Positions 17,130 through 28,354 of a stretch of 64,000 bases of DNA are shown piece after piece. Position numbers and translations under genes: made by a program. Position 1 is the stretch's first letter. Every line of letters begins with the position of its first letter. The notes beneath the pieces were generated by a model. The model worked only from the letters and a program-made list of their open reading frames with translations. It was not told the origin of the DNA and ran no database searches. This stretch comes from Limosilactobacillus avistercoris (GTDB taxonomy: Bacteria; Bacillota; Bacilli; Lactobacillales; Lactobacillaceae): the NCBI RefSeq assembly GCF_014836425.1, contig NZ_JACSQW010000001.1, forward strand, positions 62,001 through 126,000. Direction: 5' to 3'.

Positions 17130-18608
17130 ATGATACTAACGTGGAGCATTATTAAATGGGGATTGCTGGCAATTATTGCTATTAACGAGATCGCGGCACT
17201 ATTTACTGTGTTTAGAGAAAAACGTGATATTGCGGCAACATGGGCGTGGCTCCTTGTGCTCCTTTTGCTTCCTGTTGTGGGATTTATTTTCTATGCGTTT
17301 CTTGGCCGAAAGCTACCACAACGACGCTTGGAACGAATTAAGTCCCAAACACAGCTGAAGCTTAAGCAAGCAGTTGAACGACAAAAGCTTCAATTTCAAA
17401 ATATGCCTAAGCCAAGACACTCTACTGTTCAAATGTATCGGCGGACAGTGATGCTTTTCCAAAGCCTGGACAACGCATTCTTGACTCGCCACAATAACGT
17501 GAAAATTTATACTAAGGGCGATAAGTTATTCCGGCAGCTTTTCGATGATATTGAAGCTGCACAAAAGAGTATCAATATTGAATTCTATACTATTTATAAC
17601 GATCAAATTGGGAACGAATTGCGAACTCTGCTAGAACAAAAGGCAGCAGAGGGTGTCGAAATTCGTGTCCTTTATGATTCGTGGGGGTCAATGGGGGTTC
17701 GTGCGGATTTCTACAATGCTCTTCGCAAACGTGGCGGCTATGCAACGCCATTCTTGATGACCCACAGTAACTTTATTGATTTCCGGATGAACTATCGTGA
17801 TCACCGAAAAATTGTTGTGCTTGACGGCGAAATTGGCTATGTTGGGGGCTTTAATGTCGGTGACCAATATCTTGGCCGAGTGAAGAAGTTTGGCCCTTGG
17901 CGTGATACGCATTTACGGATTATTGGTGGCGGAGTTTACAGTCTCCAACAACGGTTTATTCGTGACTGGAACGCTTCTGTTAAGCATAAGGATAATCGAA
18001 TTGACCACTTTAGCCGCTTCTTCCCCGAAATTAAGCTTGATAAGAGTCAACTCGAAAATGAAACTTCGCTACAGATTGTTTCTAGTGGTCCCGAATCACC
18101 TCAAGAGAATATCAAATTGGGGTATTTACGGTTAATTAATGCCGCAACTGATCATATTTGGATTCAAACTCCATATTTAATTCCAGATGATAGTGTAATT
18201 GATGCTCTGCAGGTGGCAGCTCATTCGGGTGTAGATGTACGGATCATGCTTCCTTGTAAACCAGATCACCCGTTTGTTTATCGGGCTACCCAGTATTATG
18301 CACGGGTGCTAGCGAATCACGATATTACGATCTACTTTTATGAAGAAGGATTCTTACACTCCAAGACGATTATGATCGATAGTCGGATGGCAAGTGTAGG
18401 TTCTGCTAACCTTGATTTTCGGAGTTTTAAGCTAAACTTTGAAATTAACTGCTTTATTTATGATCGTGATATGACAGATAAGTTGGAGCGGATCTTCATA
18501 AATGATATTCGTAATTCACGAGTGATTACGCCAGAGATGTTTGCTAACCAGTCACGGTGGCTGCGGTTTAAACAAACTTTTTCCCGGTTACTATCACCGA
18601 TTTTGTAA
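17130..18608 (+). CDS. cls: Cardiolipin synthase (second)
   Basis: A 492-residue paralogue of the enzyme at 9938-11428, with two N-terminal membrane segments, a basic Gln-rich linker and two HKD motifs (HRKIVVLDGEIGYVGGFN and HSKTIMIDSRMASVGSAN). GTG 17127 also opens the frame, but ATG 17130 is better spaced from GGGAGG at 17118. It lies 41 bases before a TSUP permease, possibly in the same transcript. Two cardiolipin synthases are common in Gram-positives, with division of labour by growth phase or stress. Confidence 0.95.
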   Translation: MILTWSIIKWGLLAIIAINEIAALFTVFREKRDIAATWAWLLVLLLLPVVGFIFYAFLGRKLPQRRLERIKSQTQLKLKQAVERQKLQFQNMPKPRHSTVQMYRRTVMLFQSLDNAFLTRHNNVKIYTKGDKLFRQLFDDIEAAQKSINIEFYTIYNDQIGNELRTLLEQKAAEGVEIRVLYDSWGSMGVRADFYNALRKRGGYATPFLMTHSNFIDFRMNYRDHRKIVVLDGEIGYVGGFNVGDQYLGRVKKFGPWRDTHLRIIGGGVYSLQQRFIRDWNASVKHKDNRIDHFSRFFPEIKLDKSQLENETSLQIVSSGPESPQENIKLGYLRLINAATDHIWIQTPYLIPDDSVIDALQVAAHSGVDVRIMLPCKPDHPFVYRATQYYARVLANHDITIYFYEEGFLHSKTIMIDSRMASVGSANLDFRSFKLNFEINCFIYDRDMTDKLERIFINDIRNSRVITPEMFANQSRWLRFKQTFSRLLSPIL

Positions 18609-18649
18609 GAATAAAAAATGAGTAATTCTTGTTAGGTAAGGAGAGAAAA

Positions 18650-19417
18650 ATGGCAAGTATCCCGTCAGTTGGAACGTTAATTTACTTATTACTTGGTGGA
18701 GTGGTTGCGGGGATCCTCTCTTCTGCAGCTTCATTTGCTTCTTTAGCGTCCTATCCACTACTCCTAAGCGTTGGGGTAGCACCGGTTTATGCTAACGTTA
18801 CGAATGATGCGGCTTTGATTTGGAATAGCCTTGGTTCAGTATTCGCGTCTGGTCGGGAGCTCCATGGGCACTGGCGACAAGTATGGATTTACGGTTTTTT
18901 CACCGTAATCGGTTCTGTGATGGGATGCATCCTGCTACTCGCCTTTCCTGGTAAAGTTTTTGAAAAGGTTGTTCCTTTCTTTATCTTGATTGCTGGGACA
19001 ATGATTCTTATTTCAGGAAAACACCAGCCAGACTTAACTCACCAAAAACCACAGTGGTTAAAGGCCCTGTATATATTCCTCCTGGTAATTGTTGGTGGAT
19101 ATGCCGGGTATTTTGGTGCGGCAAGTGGGATTGTAATCTTAGTTTTACTAACATACTTAACGGATGAAGACTTTTTAGTAGCGAATGCGATCAAAAATGC
19201 AGTCTGTGGGTTCACGAACCTGGTTGCCCTAATTATTTACTCATTTACATCAAAAATATATTGGTGGGATGCATTTCCAATGGCAACCGGAATGTTTATC
19301 GGTGGTTACTTAGGCCCAATTATTTTGCGTTATATTCCTGCCAAGTTAATGCGCTGGGTAATCGCCCTCCTTGCACTCGTCCAAGCAATTGTATTCTTTA
19401 GGGCGAGCAGATCTTAA
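18650..19417 (+). CDS. TSUP/TauE-SafE family membrane transporter
   Basis: A 255-residue integral membrane protein with about seven to eight hydrophobic segments and the repeated TSUP features: GVVAGILSSAASFASLASYP near the N-terminus and GGYAGYFGAASGIVILVLL in the middle. Members export or import sulfite, sulfonates or other organic anions. ATG 18650 has AAGGAGAG before it, while the longer frame from 18629 does not. The substrate is not predictable. It follows cls with a short gap. Confidence 0.88.
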   Translation: MASIPSVGTLIYLLLGGVVAGILSSAASFASLASYPLLLSVGVAPVYANVTNDAALIWNSLGSVFASGRELHGHWRQVWIYGFFTVIGSVMGCILLLAFPGKVFEKVVPFFILIAGTMILISGKHQPDLTHQKPQWLKALYIFLLVIVGGYAGYFGAASGIVILVLLTYLTDEDFLVANAIKNAVCGFTNLVALIIYSFTSKIYWWDAFPMATGMFIGGYLGPIILRYIPAKLMRWVIALLALVQAIVFFRASRS

Positions 19418-19456
19418 CTATGCTACAGTATAATTACGTCAAAATTCATAGCATCT

Positions 19457-19502
19457 AAAAAGGCTTCAAAGTATTGAAAATCTAAACTTTGAAGCCTTTT
19501 TA
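19457..19502 (+). terminator. Terminator after the TSUP gene
   Basis: AAAAAGGCTTCAAAGT and ACTTTGAAGCCTTTTT are perfect 16-bp arms with a 14-base loop. Confidence 0.92.
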
Positions 19503-19594
19503 TGTACTCGTTATAAATTTAGTGGAAACTAAACATTTGTTCGATTTATTATGGTAAAATTAAAACAAAATTTACATGAAAAGGATGGATCATC

Positions 19595-22500
19595 ATGGGA
19601 ACTTTAGGCTTTGTTTTAGGCACGCGATCAATGGATCATGAACAAGTAATGGTTGACCAGCTAGCTGATCAAATGAAAAATGCAGCTGCAGAAGATCGTT
19701 TCTTCTACCTAGTTCCTAACCACATTAAGTTTGAAACGGAAATAAATGTTTTAGCAGGATTACGGAAACGGGCTGGTTTTGGTGATGATCAACGATTTGC
19801 GTCTGAGAGACTTCAGGTTTTGTCATTTAGCCGGTTAGCCTGGTTCCTTTTACGAGACACACCAGCATTTCAAACACCGCGAATTTCTAAAATTGGGATG
19901 ACAATGCTGACATCGCAAGTTGCCCAAGACCATGTAGGTGACTTACACCTTTATGCAAGTGAAATTAAACGTCCCGGCTTCATTCAAAAGTTAACTGATC
20001 AACTTGAAGAGTTAAAGAGTGCGAATATTTCTGCGGATGATTTTTCAACGATTTTAGACCAGATTGAACAAGATCAGTCTGCAGGAGCAAACCGTGTGTG
20101 GTTAACGAAAATGCGTGACGTTGAAACAATTTATCATGCTTACGAAGAGCAACTGCGAAAGAATTTCCTGGGAAATAATGAGTTATATTTGCAACTTGTC
20201 CAATATTTGCAAAGCAGTGATGAAGTTAGTCATATGCATTTCTTTATTGATCGTTTTGCACAGTTTACAGCAAGTGAGCAACGAATAGTTGATGCTCTAG
20301 TAGAAAATGGGGCAGCAACAATGATTTCATTAGTGCTTGATCGAGGATATCCTGACCAAAATCACCCGAATCCAAGTGAAATTCCTGGTGAAAATGACTT
20401 GTTTTATTCATCCGCAATGGTGTACCGTCGTCTTTGGAAACTAGCTCAGGCAAATCCACAACGGGTTAAGTTACAACCGAATGTCTGGTTTGCTAATCAA
20501 CCACGCGTAAATAACGATCTCCAGAAGGTTGATCGTTATTTTAAACGCTATGCAGAAGGACCAATTGCAACGGTAGAGAAGACGCAATTAGTTGACCCTT
20601 CTACAGTGCAATTCTATACAATGGCTAACCGCCGTGAAGAATTAGAACGAGTTGCCACAAAAATTCGACAGCTAGTTGCGAGCGGGAAGTACCGTTATCG
20701 TGATTTCTTAATCTTAACGCGACACCTTGATGGGTACCAGAATATGATTACCCCAATTTTTGCTAAGAACCAAGTGCCGGTTTTCGATGATCATGAACGG
20801 AAAATGGATCAACACCCGTTAGTAATCCTGTTGAGTACTCTCTTTAATATTGATCAGCGAGGGTACCAGCTAGCGGATATAATGCAGCTGCTGAAAACTT
20901 GGTTGCTGGTTCCCCGTACAACAACAGGTGATTTAATGTCGATTCGGGACTTTCAAGAGGCAGTTTTTGTTACTGAAAATTGGTGCTTGAAACAAGCGAT
21001 CAGAGGAAAGCAAGCTTGGATAAGTGAGAAAAGAGCATCAGAACTTTGGAATGCTAAGGATAGTGAGTCATTAGATGCGGGAGAGCCTTCATCACGAGTG
21101 GCTAAGTTAAACCAACAATTAGTTATTGTTCGTAACTATGTTGCTAAGACGCTTGTTCCATTCTTAGATCAGTTAAAAAAGGTTACTTCAGGGCGAGAAT
21201 TAGCAACACTGCTTTTTAACTTCTTGCAGCAAAATGGGGTTACAGAACGGCTTTATCAATGGCAGCAATACCAGAGTACCCGGGACCTTGATCTTGCCCG
21301 CCAGCCCCAACAGGTTTGGGAAAAGTTCTGCCAGATATTACAGGAATATGTTGAAATCCTTGGAGAAGATCGGCTGAATGAAGATAATATTGATAACTAT
21401 CTCGAAAAATTTAACGAGATTATCCAGGCTGGCTTTTCAGCAGCTCAGTATTCTCAGATCCCAGCAACCTTGGATCAAGTTGTTATCTCTGAAACTGGAA
21501 TTGTTCAAAGTCAAAACAAAAAAGTTGTCTTCATGCTCGGAGCAACCGATGACGTAATGCCCGAAGTTCGAGAGAACGAAGGGTTGTTGACGGATCAGGA
21601 TAAGCAAATTTTAGATCCATACCTTGATGCTGATTACCAATACTTACCAGCTGATACAGTAACTGAATTGAATAACGAGCCGTTTGTCCACTATTTAGGG
21701 ATGCTTTCTGCTAAGCAAAAACTAATTTTTACGGCACCTCAGGCAACAAATGACGATAAGGAGTTAACTATTTCGCCGTATATGCGTGATTTAGCAGCTT
21801 ATCTCCAACAGCCAATTGTTAATTCACCACTAGTAACTAGTAAAGCTGGTTTGGCGAATCCCCAACAGTTTATTAGTAGTCCAGAGGCTAGTTTAAGTCA
21901 GTTAGTCCGTGTTGGACGTCAAGTTCGTGACGAACAAAGGGTGCGTAAGGCCCCTGCTAAATTACCAGCATCTTGGATAAGGGTTGAACGTGATCTGATT
22001 TTATTGTCCAGACAGTGGCAAGCAAGCTCAGACTTAGTTGAACGTGCATTAGGAGAAAAGTTACAGCAACGTCTTGAGTTAGTGGCTCAAGGGTTTAATT
22101 ACCATAATGTTGTCGATGATATTGGAGCAACCTTGGCCCAGGCGTTATATCTTCATGTAACTCCAGATAAGGGTAAGCAGCAAGCTCTGTATGCTTCAAT
22201 TTCACAATTACAAAACTTCTATGTTAACCAGTACGAGTACTTCCTAAAATACGGTCTTCGTCTAAAAAAACGGGATCGGCTTGAGATGTCCCCTGATCGA
22301 ATCGGGACGTTCTTCCATAAGGCAATGGAAACTTTTATTAATAGCACTCATCAACAACAAGCTGATTTGAAAGAACTAGCAGCTGACCCAGAACAATTAA
22401 AGAATTTTATTAACGAAGCACTACAAGAAGCTGAGAAAAATCAACCTGATTTGGTTCGCTTAGCAGAGTCATCAGCCCAGGCAGAATTTCAGTATCGCCA

Positions 22501-23383
22501 ACTAAGAACGATTGTTACGACAATGCTTGAAACAATGTGTCAACAGTCACAGTATACTAAGGCTCAGCCATTTAAGACCGAAGCACAATTTGGGCGAATT
22601 GGAGCCTTAAATCAGGCAAACCTTAAAGCTCTTGATTATCCATTAGCTTCTGGAAACCGCATCTACCTTCGTGGACGGATTGACCGGATTGATCGCCTAC
22701 CTAAGGACCAACTAATGGATCTGTCAAATCCAAGCGACTTTCTCACTGTGGTTGACTATAAGTCGAGCAACCGAACATTTGACCTTACCTCAGCTTATTA
22801 CGGAATATCGCTCCAGTTATTGACTTACCTAAATGGTCTTCAAAGTAACCTTCAAGAACTGGATGAACCAACTGCGCAACTTGCTGGGGCATTGTACTTA
22901 CACTTGAGTAATCCAAAATTTGACTGGAAACGAAATCAGCATAAAGATTTGGAAGAACTTCAGTTAAGTTCTCACGAATATAAGGGAATTCTCTTAAATG
23001 AGCCAGCAGTTCTGGATTCACTTGACCAGAAACTCCAAGATAACCGGTCGGTCTTATACCCGTTGAAGGTTACTAAAAAGAGTGGCATTTCCGCTAAGAA
23101 GGATGCATTATTAGTAACTCCCGATCAGTTGCAATGGCTTCAGAACTGGAATAAACAGTTAATTATTGAAGCTGGAAACAAGATCCTTGAAGGACAAGTT
23201 AAGCTGAACCCTTACAGGCTAATTGAGGGAAGTAAACGGTCAACAGGATTAGATTATAGTGACTTTAAGGATATCTACCAATTTGATAACATGCTTGATC
23301 AACAGCGCTATCGTCAACTTGATCCCAAAAAGGCCAAAGAGGAATTTGATAATGCAAATAAAGAGGGAGGTAGTAAGAATTAA
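19595..23383 (+). CDS. rexB: ATP-dependent helicase/nuclease subunit RexB (AddB)
   Basis: A 1262-residue subunit of the RexAB (AddAB-type) enzyme that resects double-strand breaks and loads recombination at Chi. The start [16 protein letters not shown] and [12 protein letters not shown] with VVDYKSS (about 1040-1065), the C-terminal RecB-family nuclease motif, identify it. The N-terminal helicase-like domain is degenerate, and the four-cysteine Fe-S cluster of Bacillus AddB is not seen, as in streptococcal and lactobacillar RexB. Its stop overlaps the rexA start by one base (TAATG), so the subunits are translationally coupled. Confidence 0.95.
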   Translation: MGTLGFVLGTRSMDHEQVMVDQLADQMKNAAAEDRFFYLVPNHIKFETEINVLAGLRKRAGFGDDQRFASERLQVLSFSRLAWFLLRDTPAFQTPRISKIGMTMLTSQVAQDHVGDLHLYASEIKRPGFIQKLTDQLEELKSANISADDFSTILDQIEQDQSAGANRVWLTKMRDVETIYHAYEEQLRKNFLGNNELYLQLVQYLQSSDEVSHMHFFIDRFAQFTASEQRIVDALVENGAATMISLVLDRGYPDQNHPNPSEIPGENDLFYSSAMVYRRLWKLAQANPQRVKLQPNVWFANQPRVNNDLQKVDRYFKRYAEGPIATVEKTQLVDPSTVQFYTMANRREELERVATKIRQLVASGKYRYRDFLILTRHLDGYQNMITPIFAKNQVPVFDDHERKMDQHPLVILLSTLFNIDQRGYQLADIMQLLKTWLLVPRTTTGDLMSIRDFQEAVFVTENWCLKQAIRGKQAWISEKRASELWNAKDSESLDAGEPSSRVAKLNQQLVIVRNYVAKTLVPFLDQLKKVTSGRELATLLFNFLQQNGVTERLYQWQQYQSTRDLDLARQPQQVWEKFCQILQEYVEILGEDRLNEDNIDNYLEKFNEIIQAGFSAAQYSQIPATLDQVVISETGIVQSQNKKVVFMLGATDDVMPEVRENEGLLTDQDKQILDPYLDADYQYLPADTVTELNNEPFVHYLGMLSAKQKLIFTAPQATNDDKELTISPYMRDLAAYLQQPIVNSPLVTSKAGLANPQQFISSPEASLSQLVRVGRQVRDEQRVRKAPAKLPASWIRVERDLILLSRQWQASSDLVERALGEKLQQRLELVAQGFNYHNVVDDIGATLAQALYLHVTPDKGKQQALYASISQLQNFYVNQYEYFLKYGLRLKKRDRLEMSPDRIGTFFHKAMETFINSTHQQQADLKELAADPEQLKNFINEALQEAEKNQPDLVRLAESSAQAEFQYRQLRTIVTTMLETMCQQSQYTKAQPFKTEAQFGRIGALNQANLKALDYPLASGNRIYLRGRIDRIDRLPKDQLMDLSNPSDFLTVVDYKSSNRTFDLTSAYYGISLQLLTYLNGLQSNLQELDEPTAQLAGALYLHLSNPKFDWKRNQHKDLEELQLSSHEYKGILLNEPAVLDSLDQKLQDNRSVLYPLKVTKKSGISAKKDALLVTPDQLQWLQNWNKQLIIEAGNKILEGQVKLNPYRLIEGSKRSTGLDYSDFKDIYQFDNMLDQQRYRQLDPKKAKEEFDNANKEGGSKN

Positions 23384-26300
23384 TGGCAGATTTTAATCCA
23401 ACACCAAGTCAACACCAAGCGATTAATGACCGTGGAGAAAATATTCTTGTTTCAGCTTCCGCTGGGTCAGGAAAAACCGCTGTCTTGGTTCAGCGAGCCA
23501 TTAAATTAATCAAAGAAGGAGTTCATGTTGATCGGATGTTAATGGTAACCTTCACGGATGCCGCAGCGAAGAGTATGCGAGATAAGATTCGTGAAGCCCT
23601 TCAGGAAGCCATTCATCAACCTGTACATAACGCGGAAGAGCAGCGACAACAGCGTCAAATGGCGAATGAAATTAATCGTTTAGCAACTGCAGATATCAGT
23701 ACGATCCATGCATTCTGTTTGAAATTGATTAAGCGCTACTATTATTTAATTCACCTTGATCCGCAATTTAGGTTATTAACGGATGATACTGAGCGGCTCC
23801 TTCTCCAGGAGGAAGTTTGGCAACAGGTTAGTGAAAAACTTTATAGTGCGTCACTTGACCATGAAACTGAACTAAAGGCAAATTTTAGTGAACTAGTTAC
23901 TAACTTTTCTGGTGATCGTGATGCGCAGGGATTAGATGAACTTGTACTCAAGTTATATGAAACAGCAAACGCTCAACCAGAACCAGAAAAATGGTTACAA
24001 GAACTAGCTAGTAATTATTTCCTGGGAAATGAGCCCATTACAAACACCAAAATTTATCAAGAACAATTAAAGCCAGTTGTTAAGGATAATCTGGAACAAT
24101 TAGTAAATGATTATGGTGAGTTAGTAATCCGGATGGCTGATCTTGGTTATGACAAACCGGCAGAAATTATTAAGGGTGATCAGGAAAAGATTAGGAACTT
24201 GATCGCTAGTTTAGATCAAGAAAAGTGGGGAGACATTCGAGCAGCCTTTCAAGAAATTAAATATGCCCGGATGAGTGGCGGAGCAAAGAAAAAAGATCCA
24301 GAATACCAAACGTATCAATCATTAATTAAAACCCGAAATGGCTTAAAAGACCGTTTGAAGTCCCTAACAGCAGATTATTTTGAATATGATGAGCCGCACT
24401 TACGGAAAATTACTGATCAATCAGCCAAGATTATCAATGAATTATCTGCAGTTACAATTAAGTTTTCACAGGCATATCAACAGGCTAAGCTAAATCGTCA
24501 TGTCCTTGAATTTAGTGACTTGGAACATTATGCCTACCAGATCTTAACCCCACCTGCAGATCAACATGATTGGGTAACACTAGTTAAGGAGTTACGCGAA
24601 CATTATCAAGAAATTATGATTGATGAATATCAGGATACGAACCCGCTTCAGGAAAAGATATTGATGCAGTTAACCAGTCCCGAACGACAAAACCTCTTTA
24701 TGGTGGGGGATGTAAAACAGTCGATCTACCGTTTTCGTGAAGCCGACCCAACCCTCTTTTTGAGTAAATATAAGAATTATCGTCAGGAAAAGGGTGGTGA
24801 ATCAATAGTTCTTGCTGAAAACTTCCGCTCAATGAAAAATGTCACTAATTTCACGAACCTCTTGTTTGAGCAGTTAATGGATCACCAAGTTGGGGAAATT
24901 GATTATGATCAGGACGCGCATTTAAAGTATGCGGCAACCTATTATGATGAAAATCCGGATAATGAGGTTAAACCTGCTGAAGTACTACTTTATGACGCCA
25001 ATGTTGATCCGTCGATGCCCCAAGAGGACGACAGGCTAACTGGTGAATTGCGGATGGTTGCCATGCGAATTAAGCAAATGGTGACGAACCAAGAATTAAT
25101 TTACGATAAGCAATCAAAACAAATGCGTCCTGTTCAATATGGAGATATTGTCCTCCTAGAACGAACGAAGAACATTAATAATACCTTGATGGAACAATTC
25201 AATGAGTTAGAAGTTCCACTGACCGTTCATGATGTAGAGAGTTATTTCCAGGCAACTGAAGTCCGCGTGATGATGTCGTTATTGAAGGTAATTGATAATC
25301 CAAAACAAGATATTCCTTTAGTAGCGGTTCTCCGTTCACCATTCGTTGGCCTTAATAACAAGGAATTAGCGTTTATCCGTCTTCAAGATCGTCGGGCAGA
25401 TTTCTATACAGCATTGATGGTGTGTCAAAAAAATTTTGAAAATCATCGCCTTCAACATTCATCAGCGTTGAATGCGGAACAACTGACCCGCCTTCAGAAC
25501 AAACTTACAAGGTTCATTGAACAACTGACCGAATTTCGTCAAGTAGCCCAGCAACAAACCCTTGTTGATTTGATCTGGCGAATTTACCAGGAGACAGGTT
25601 ACTTAGATTATGTTGGTGCGATGCCGGGGGGACAGCAGCGACAGGCTAACCTCCATGCCTTATACGAACGGGCACATACTTATGAGCAGAGTAGTTTCAA
25701 GGGCCTTTACCAGTTCACCCGTTTTATTGAAAAAATGCAGGAGCATGATCAGGATCTAGGGGTGGCCCCGACACAGTTAGATGCTGATGCAGTCAATGTG
25801 ATGACGATTCATGGGAGTAAGGGCCTTCAATTCCCGGTTGTCTTTTTGATTAATACGAATCACCACTTTAATAATGCAGCAGTCCGGGAAAATGCAGTTG
25901 TTGATCCGACTTCTGGGATTGGAATTAAGGTGATGGACAAGCAACGGTTTGTTTACGATACACCACAGCGACAGGTGATTTTGAATAATATCCAGCAAGG
26001 TGAGCGAGCAGAAGATTTACGGGTCCTCTATGTTGCGTTAACCCGGGCCGAACAACGATTGATTGTTACGGCGTCGTTTAACGAGAGCCATAAGGGGCAA
26101 AAATTAGTTGAAGCATGGAATAGTTGGCAAAGCGCCTTCCAAAGTGATCAACAGTTGATCGGAGCTCAATTGCGGATCGCTGCTAAGTCCTTTATTGATT
26201 GGATCGGATTGGCACTTGCGCGGTATCCAAAACAGTTTGATGCTTCACGATTAAGTATTCCGGGTAAATCCGTAGAAGATAAGGGAGTAGTCCTTGAGCC

Positions 26301-27240
26301 AAGTCCCCTCGATACAGGGAAAGGCTTTGCTGGGATGTCCGCATCACCGTCTTTTATTGCACAAACTTATACTGCTGCTGACGTTGAGCGAGAACTAGAA
26401 GCTATTGCCAAGTCAGTTGATTTGTCTGCTGAGGATCCCCAATCAATCAAATCCTTGTCGGTAGATGATATCAATCAAGTCCTTGCTTTCCGTTACCCGC
26501 ACGAGGTAGCAATAAAGACAACGGCCTACCAATCAGTTACGGATGTCAAACGAGTTTTTGAGGATCCTGATAATCGTGAAATGGGACAGTGGGACTATGA
26601 ACAACAGCAGAAAGTAAAAAATCGTGGCCTTTATTTAAAAAACGACTTTGCGACTCCCAAATTTATCCAACAAGATGATCAGTCACCGGCCGCAACAGAA
26701 ATTGGGACAGCTACTCACTTAGTATTTCAAAAATTACCACTGGATGGTGAACCAATAACGGTTGAACGAGTTCATAATGAGATTCAACAGTTAGTGAACG
26801 AGCACCTGATTAATCCTGCGGTTGCTACTAGAATAAATGAAGAGGGGATTGCGGCTTTCTTCCAGACAGATCCTGGCCAGCAAGTATTGTCAAATGGCCA
26901 AAACTACCATCGTGAAGAACCATTTGCGATGATAATGAATGGTCACGAACTCTTTAAAAAAGTTCAGGCAAAAGATGACGAACGAATTCTAATTCACGGG
27001 ATTATTGACGGTTATTTAGAAACACCTGAGGGGATAATCCTGATTGATTACAAGACCGATCATGTTGATCCGCAATATCGTGAATTTGAATTAACTAAGA
27101 TTACTAGTCGTTATCGTGGACAACTAGAACTATATCGGCAAGCTTTAAATATTATGAAGCCGGTTCCAGTTGTCCAGATGGGACTTTACCTGGTAGAATT
27201 AGGGAAGTTTATTTCATTTAAAATCGAGGGACGGCCCTAA
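23383..27240 (+). CDS. rexA: ATP-dependent helicase/nuclease subunit RexA (AddA)
   Basis: A 1285-residue UvrD-like superfamily 1 helicase with a C-terminal nuclease. The Walker A is [12 protein letters not shown] (about 28-39). The helicase DExx box is [13 protein letters not shown], and [15 protein letters not shown] and [16 protein letters not shown] are further helicase motifs. The nuclease motif is [20 protein letters not shown] (about 1205-1225). It works with RexB in recombinational repair. The downstream lacI-family gene starts within its stop codon (TAATG), an unusual coupling for a sugar regulator. Confidence 0.97.
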   Translation: MADFNPTPSQHQAINDRGENILVSASAGSGKTAVLVQRAIKLIKEGVHVDRMLMVTFTDAAAKSMRDKIREALQEAIHQPVHNAEEQRQQRQMANEINRLATADISTIHAFCLKLIKRYYYLIHLDPQFRLLTDDTERLLLQEEVWQQVSEKLYSASLDHETELKANFSELVTNFSGDRDAQGLDELVLKLYETANAQPEPEKWLQELASNYFLGNEPITNTKIYQEQLKPVVKDNLEQLVNDYGELVIRMADLGYDKPAEIIKGDQEKIRNLIASLDQEKWGDIRAAFQEIKYARMSGGAKKKDPEYQTYQSLIKTRNGLKDRLKSLTADYFEYDEPHLRKITDQSAKIINELSAVTIKFSQAYQQAKLNRHVLEFSDLEHYAYQILTPPADQHDWVTLVKELREHYQEIMIDEYQDTNPLQEKILMQLTSPERQNLFMVGDVKQSIYRFREADPTLFLSKYKNYRQEKGGESIVLAENFRSMKNVTNFTNLLFEQLMDHQVGEIDYDQDAHLKYAATYYDENPDNEVKPAEVLLYDANVDPSMPQEDDRLTGELRMVAMRIKQMVTNQELIYDKQSKQMRPVQYGDIVLLERTKNINNTLMEQFNELEVPLTVHDVESYFQATEVRVMMSLLKVIDNPKQDIPLVAVLRSPFVGLNNKELAFIRLQDRRADFYTALMVCQKNFENHRLQHSSALNAEQLTRLQNKLTRFIEQLTEFRQVAQQQTLVDLIWRIYQETGYLDYVGAMPGGQQRQANLHALYERAHTYEQSSFKGLYQFTRFIEKMQEHDQDLGVAPTQLDADAVNVMTIHGSKGLQFPVVFLINTNHHFNNAAVRENAVVDPTSGIGIKVMDKQRFVYDTPQRQVILNNIQQGERAEDLRVLYVALTRAEQRLIVTASFNESHKGQKLVEAWNSWQSAFQSDQQLIGAQLRIAAKSFIDWIGLALARYPKQFDASRLSIPGKSVEDKGVVLEPSPLDTGKGFAGMSASPSFIAQTYTAADVERELEAIAKSVDLSAEDPQSIKSLSVDDINQVLAFRYPHEVAIKTTAYQSVTDVKRVFEDPDNREMGQWDYEQQQKVKNRGLYLKNDFATPKFIQQDDQSPAATEIGTATHLVFQKLPLDGEPITVERVHNEIQQLVNEHLINPAVATRINEEGIAAFFQTDPGQQVLSNGQNYHREEPFAMIMNGHELFKKVQAKDDERILIHGIIDGYLETPEGIILIDYKTDHVDPQYREFELTKITSRYRGQLELYRQALNIMKPVPVVQMGLYLVELGKFISFKIEGRP

Positions 27241-28175
27241 TGGTAACAATTAAAGACATTGCAAAGCAGGCGGGAGTATCCGTTTCGACAGCATCGCGGG
27301 CATTGAATGATAACCCACGGATTAGTAAAGGAACTCGGGAAAAGATCAAAAAAATTGCTGTTGCAGCGGGATACCAACCTAATTACACGGCACGGAATCT
27401 TACCCGTGGTGTATCAAATATGGTTGGGTTAATCTTTCCTGTAACGGAGGATACTGCACCGGCTAACCCGTTTCATATTGATCTGATGCGGGGAGTTAGT
27501 TCCGCTCTTCAACCGTTACACCATGAGATGGTAGTAGCGATAGCGCCAACTCAGGAAGAGTTACTTGAAGAGGTTCATTCAATGGTGGATCAGTCTAAAG
27601 TTCATAGCTTTTTAGTTTTTTATGCCATGAAAAACGATCCGGTAACTGACTATTTGCGGAAAAATAACCTTAATTTCGTAATTATTGGGCACCCAACTGA
27701 TCACTATCCCGATCGTTTTGTGGATAATGACAATGTTGCAGCGGGAAAGATTGCGACCGAGCAATTGCTTAAAACTCACCAACTCGCTCATCCTGCCTTT
27801 CTTGAATCAACTAATCCCTGGATGTTTGAGCGGGAACGAAGTAAGGGCTATGAAGAATGTATGCAGGAGCGAGGATTAAAAGGAATTATCTGGCAGTTAG
27901 AAACTAATGCAGATTCCTTAGATAACTTTCTTGAGGAACATCCCGAGACTGATGGTTTACTGTTTTCGGATGATCTACTATTTGTACGTTTTTCTAATGA
28001 ACTTCAAAAACGGTCACTTCCAGTATTCTGTTTTAACAACAGTCGGTTGATGGGGATGTTAACAAATAGTGATGGTCGGATTGACCTCCAACCTCGTGAA
28101 CTGGGTCGTGAAGCGGTCAGACTACTTTTTAACCCTAAAAAGCAGCACAGTTATGTTACATTTAAAATTAATTAA
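27240..28175 (+). CDS. malR: LacI family transcriptional regulator of maltose genes (MalR-like)
   Basis: A 311-residue LacI/GalR repressor. The N-terminal HTH is VTIKDIAKQAGVSVSTASRA, with hinge helix YQPNYTARNLTRG, and a periplasmic-binding-like sensor domain follows. The C-terminal end is a little short for the family (usually 325-340). It begins inside the rexA stop codon, with GAGGG upstream. The divergently placed alternative is absent: the maltose transporter, phosphorylase and pgmB follow 180 bases downstream behind palindromic operator-like sites, so it most likely controls them. The effector (maltose or a derivative) is inferred from context. Confidence 0.88.
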   Translation: MVTIKDIAKQAGVSVSTASRALNDNPRISKGTREKIKKIAVAAGYQPNYTARNLTRGVSNMVGLIFPVTEDTAPANPFHIDLMRGVSSALQPLHHEMVVAIAPTQEELLEEVHSMVDQSKVHSFLVFYAMKNDPVTDYLRKNNLNFVIIGHPTDHYPDRFVDNDNVAAGKIATEQLLKTHQLAHPAFLESTNPWMFERERSKGYEECMQERGLKGIIWQLETNADSLDNFLEEHPETDGLLFSDDLLFVRFSNELQKRSLPVFCFNNSRLMGMLTNSDGRIDLQPRELGREAVRLLFNPKKQHSYVTFKIN

Positions 28176-28185
28176 TAAATAGAAG

Positions 28186-28217
28186 AAGCTGAAATCATTG
28201 GTATTTCGGCTTTTTTG
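28186..28217 (+). terminator. Terminator after the lacI-family gene
   Basis: AAGCTGAAAT (28186-28195) pairs with ATTTCGGCTT (28203-28212) with one G-T pair, followed by T run. Confidence 0.85.
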
Positions 28218-28250
28218 TTTGTTATAAAGGAAAACCCTTTCAAAATTTTG

Positions 28251-28319
28251 TGCAAACGGTTGCGCAAATCTCCAGAATCTGTTATATTATTACTTGTAAA
28301 AACATGAAGCGCTTTCATG
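28251..28319 (+). promoter_or_regulatory. Maltose operon promoter with operator and cre-like site
   Basis: TTGCGC (28260-28265), a 17-base spacer and TATATT (28283-28288) form the promoter. The imperfect palindrome TGCAAACGGTTGCGCA (28251-28266) covers the -35 and fits a LacI-type (MalR) operator. Just downstream CATGAAGCGCTTTCATG (28303-28319) is a second near-palindrome resembling a CcpA cre or a second operator. This suggests repression by MalR and catabolite control. Confidence 0.75.
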
Positions 28320-28354
28320 AAAACATTACTTTAGGATATTTAGGGGTGTAATAA

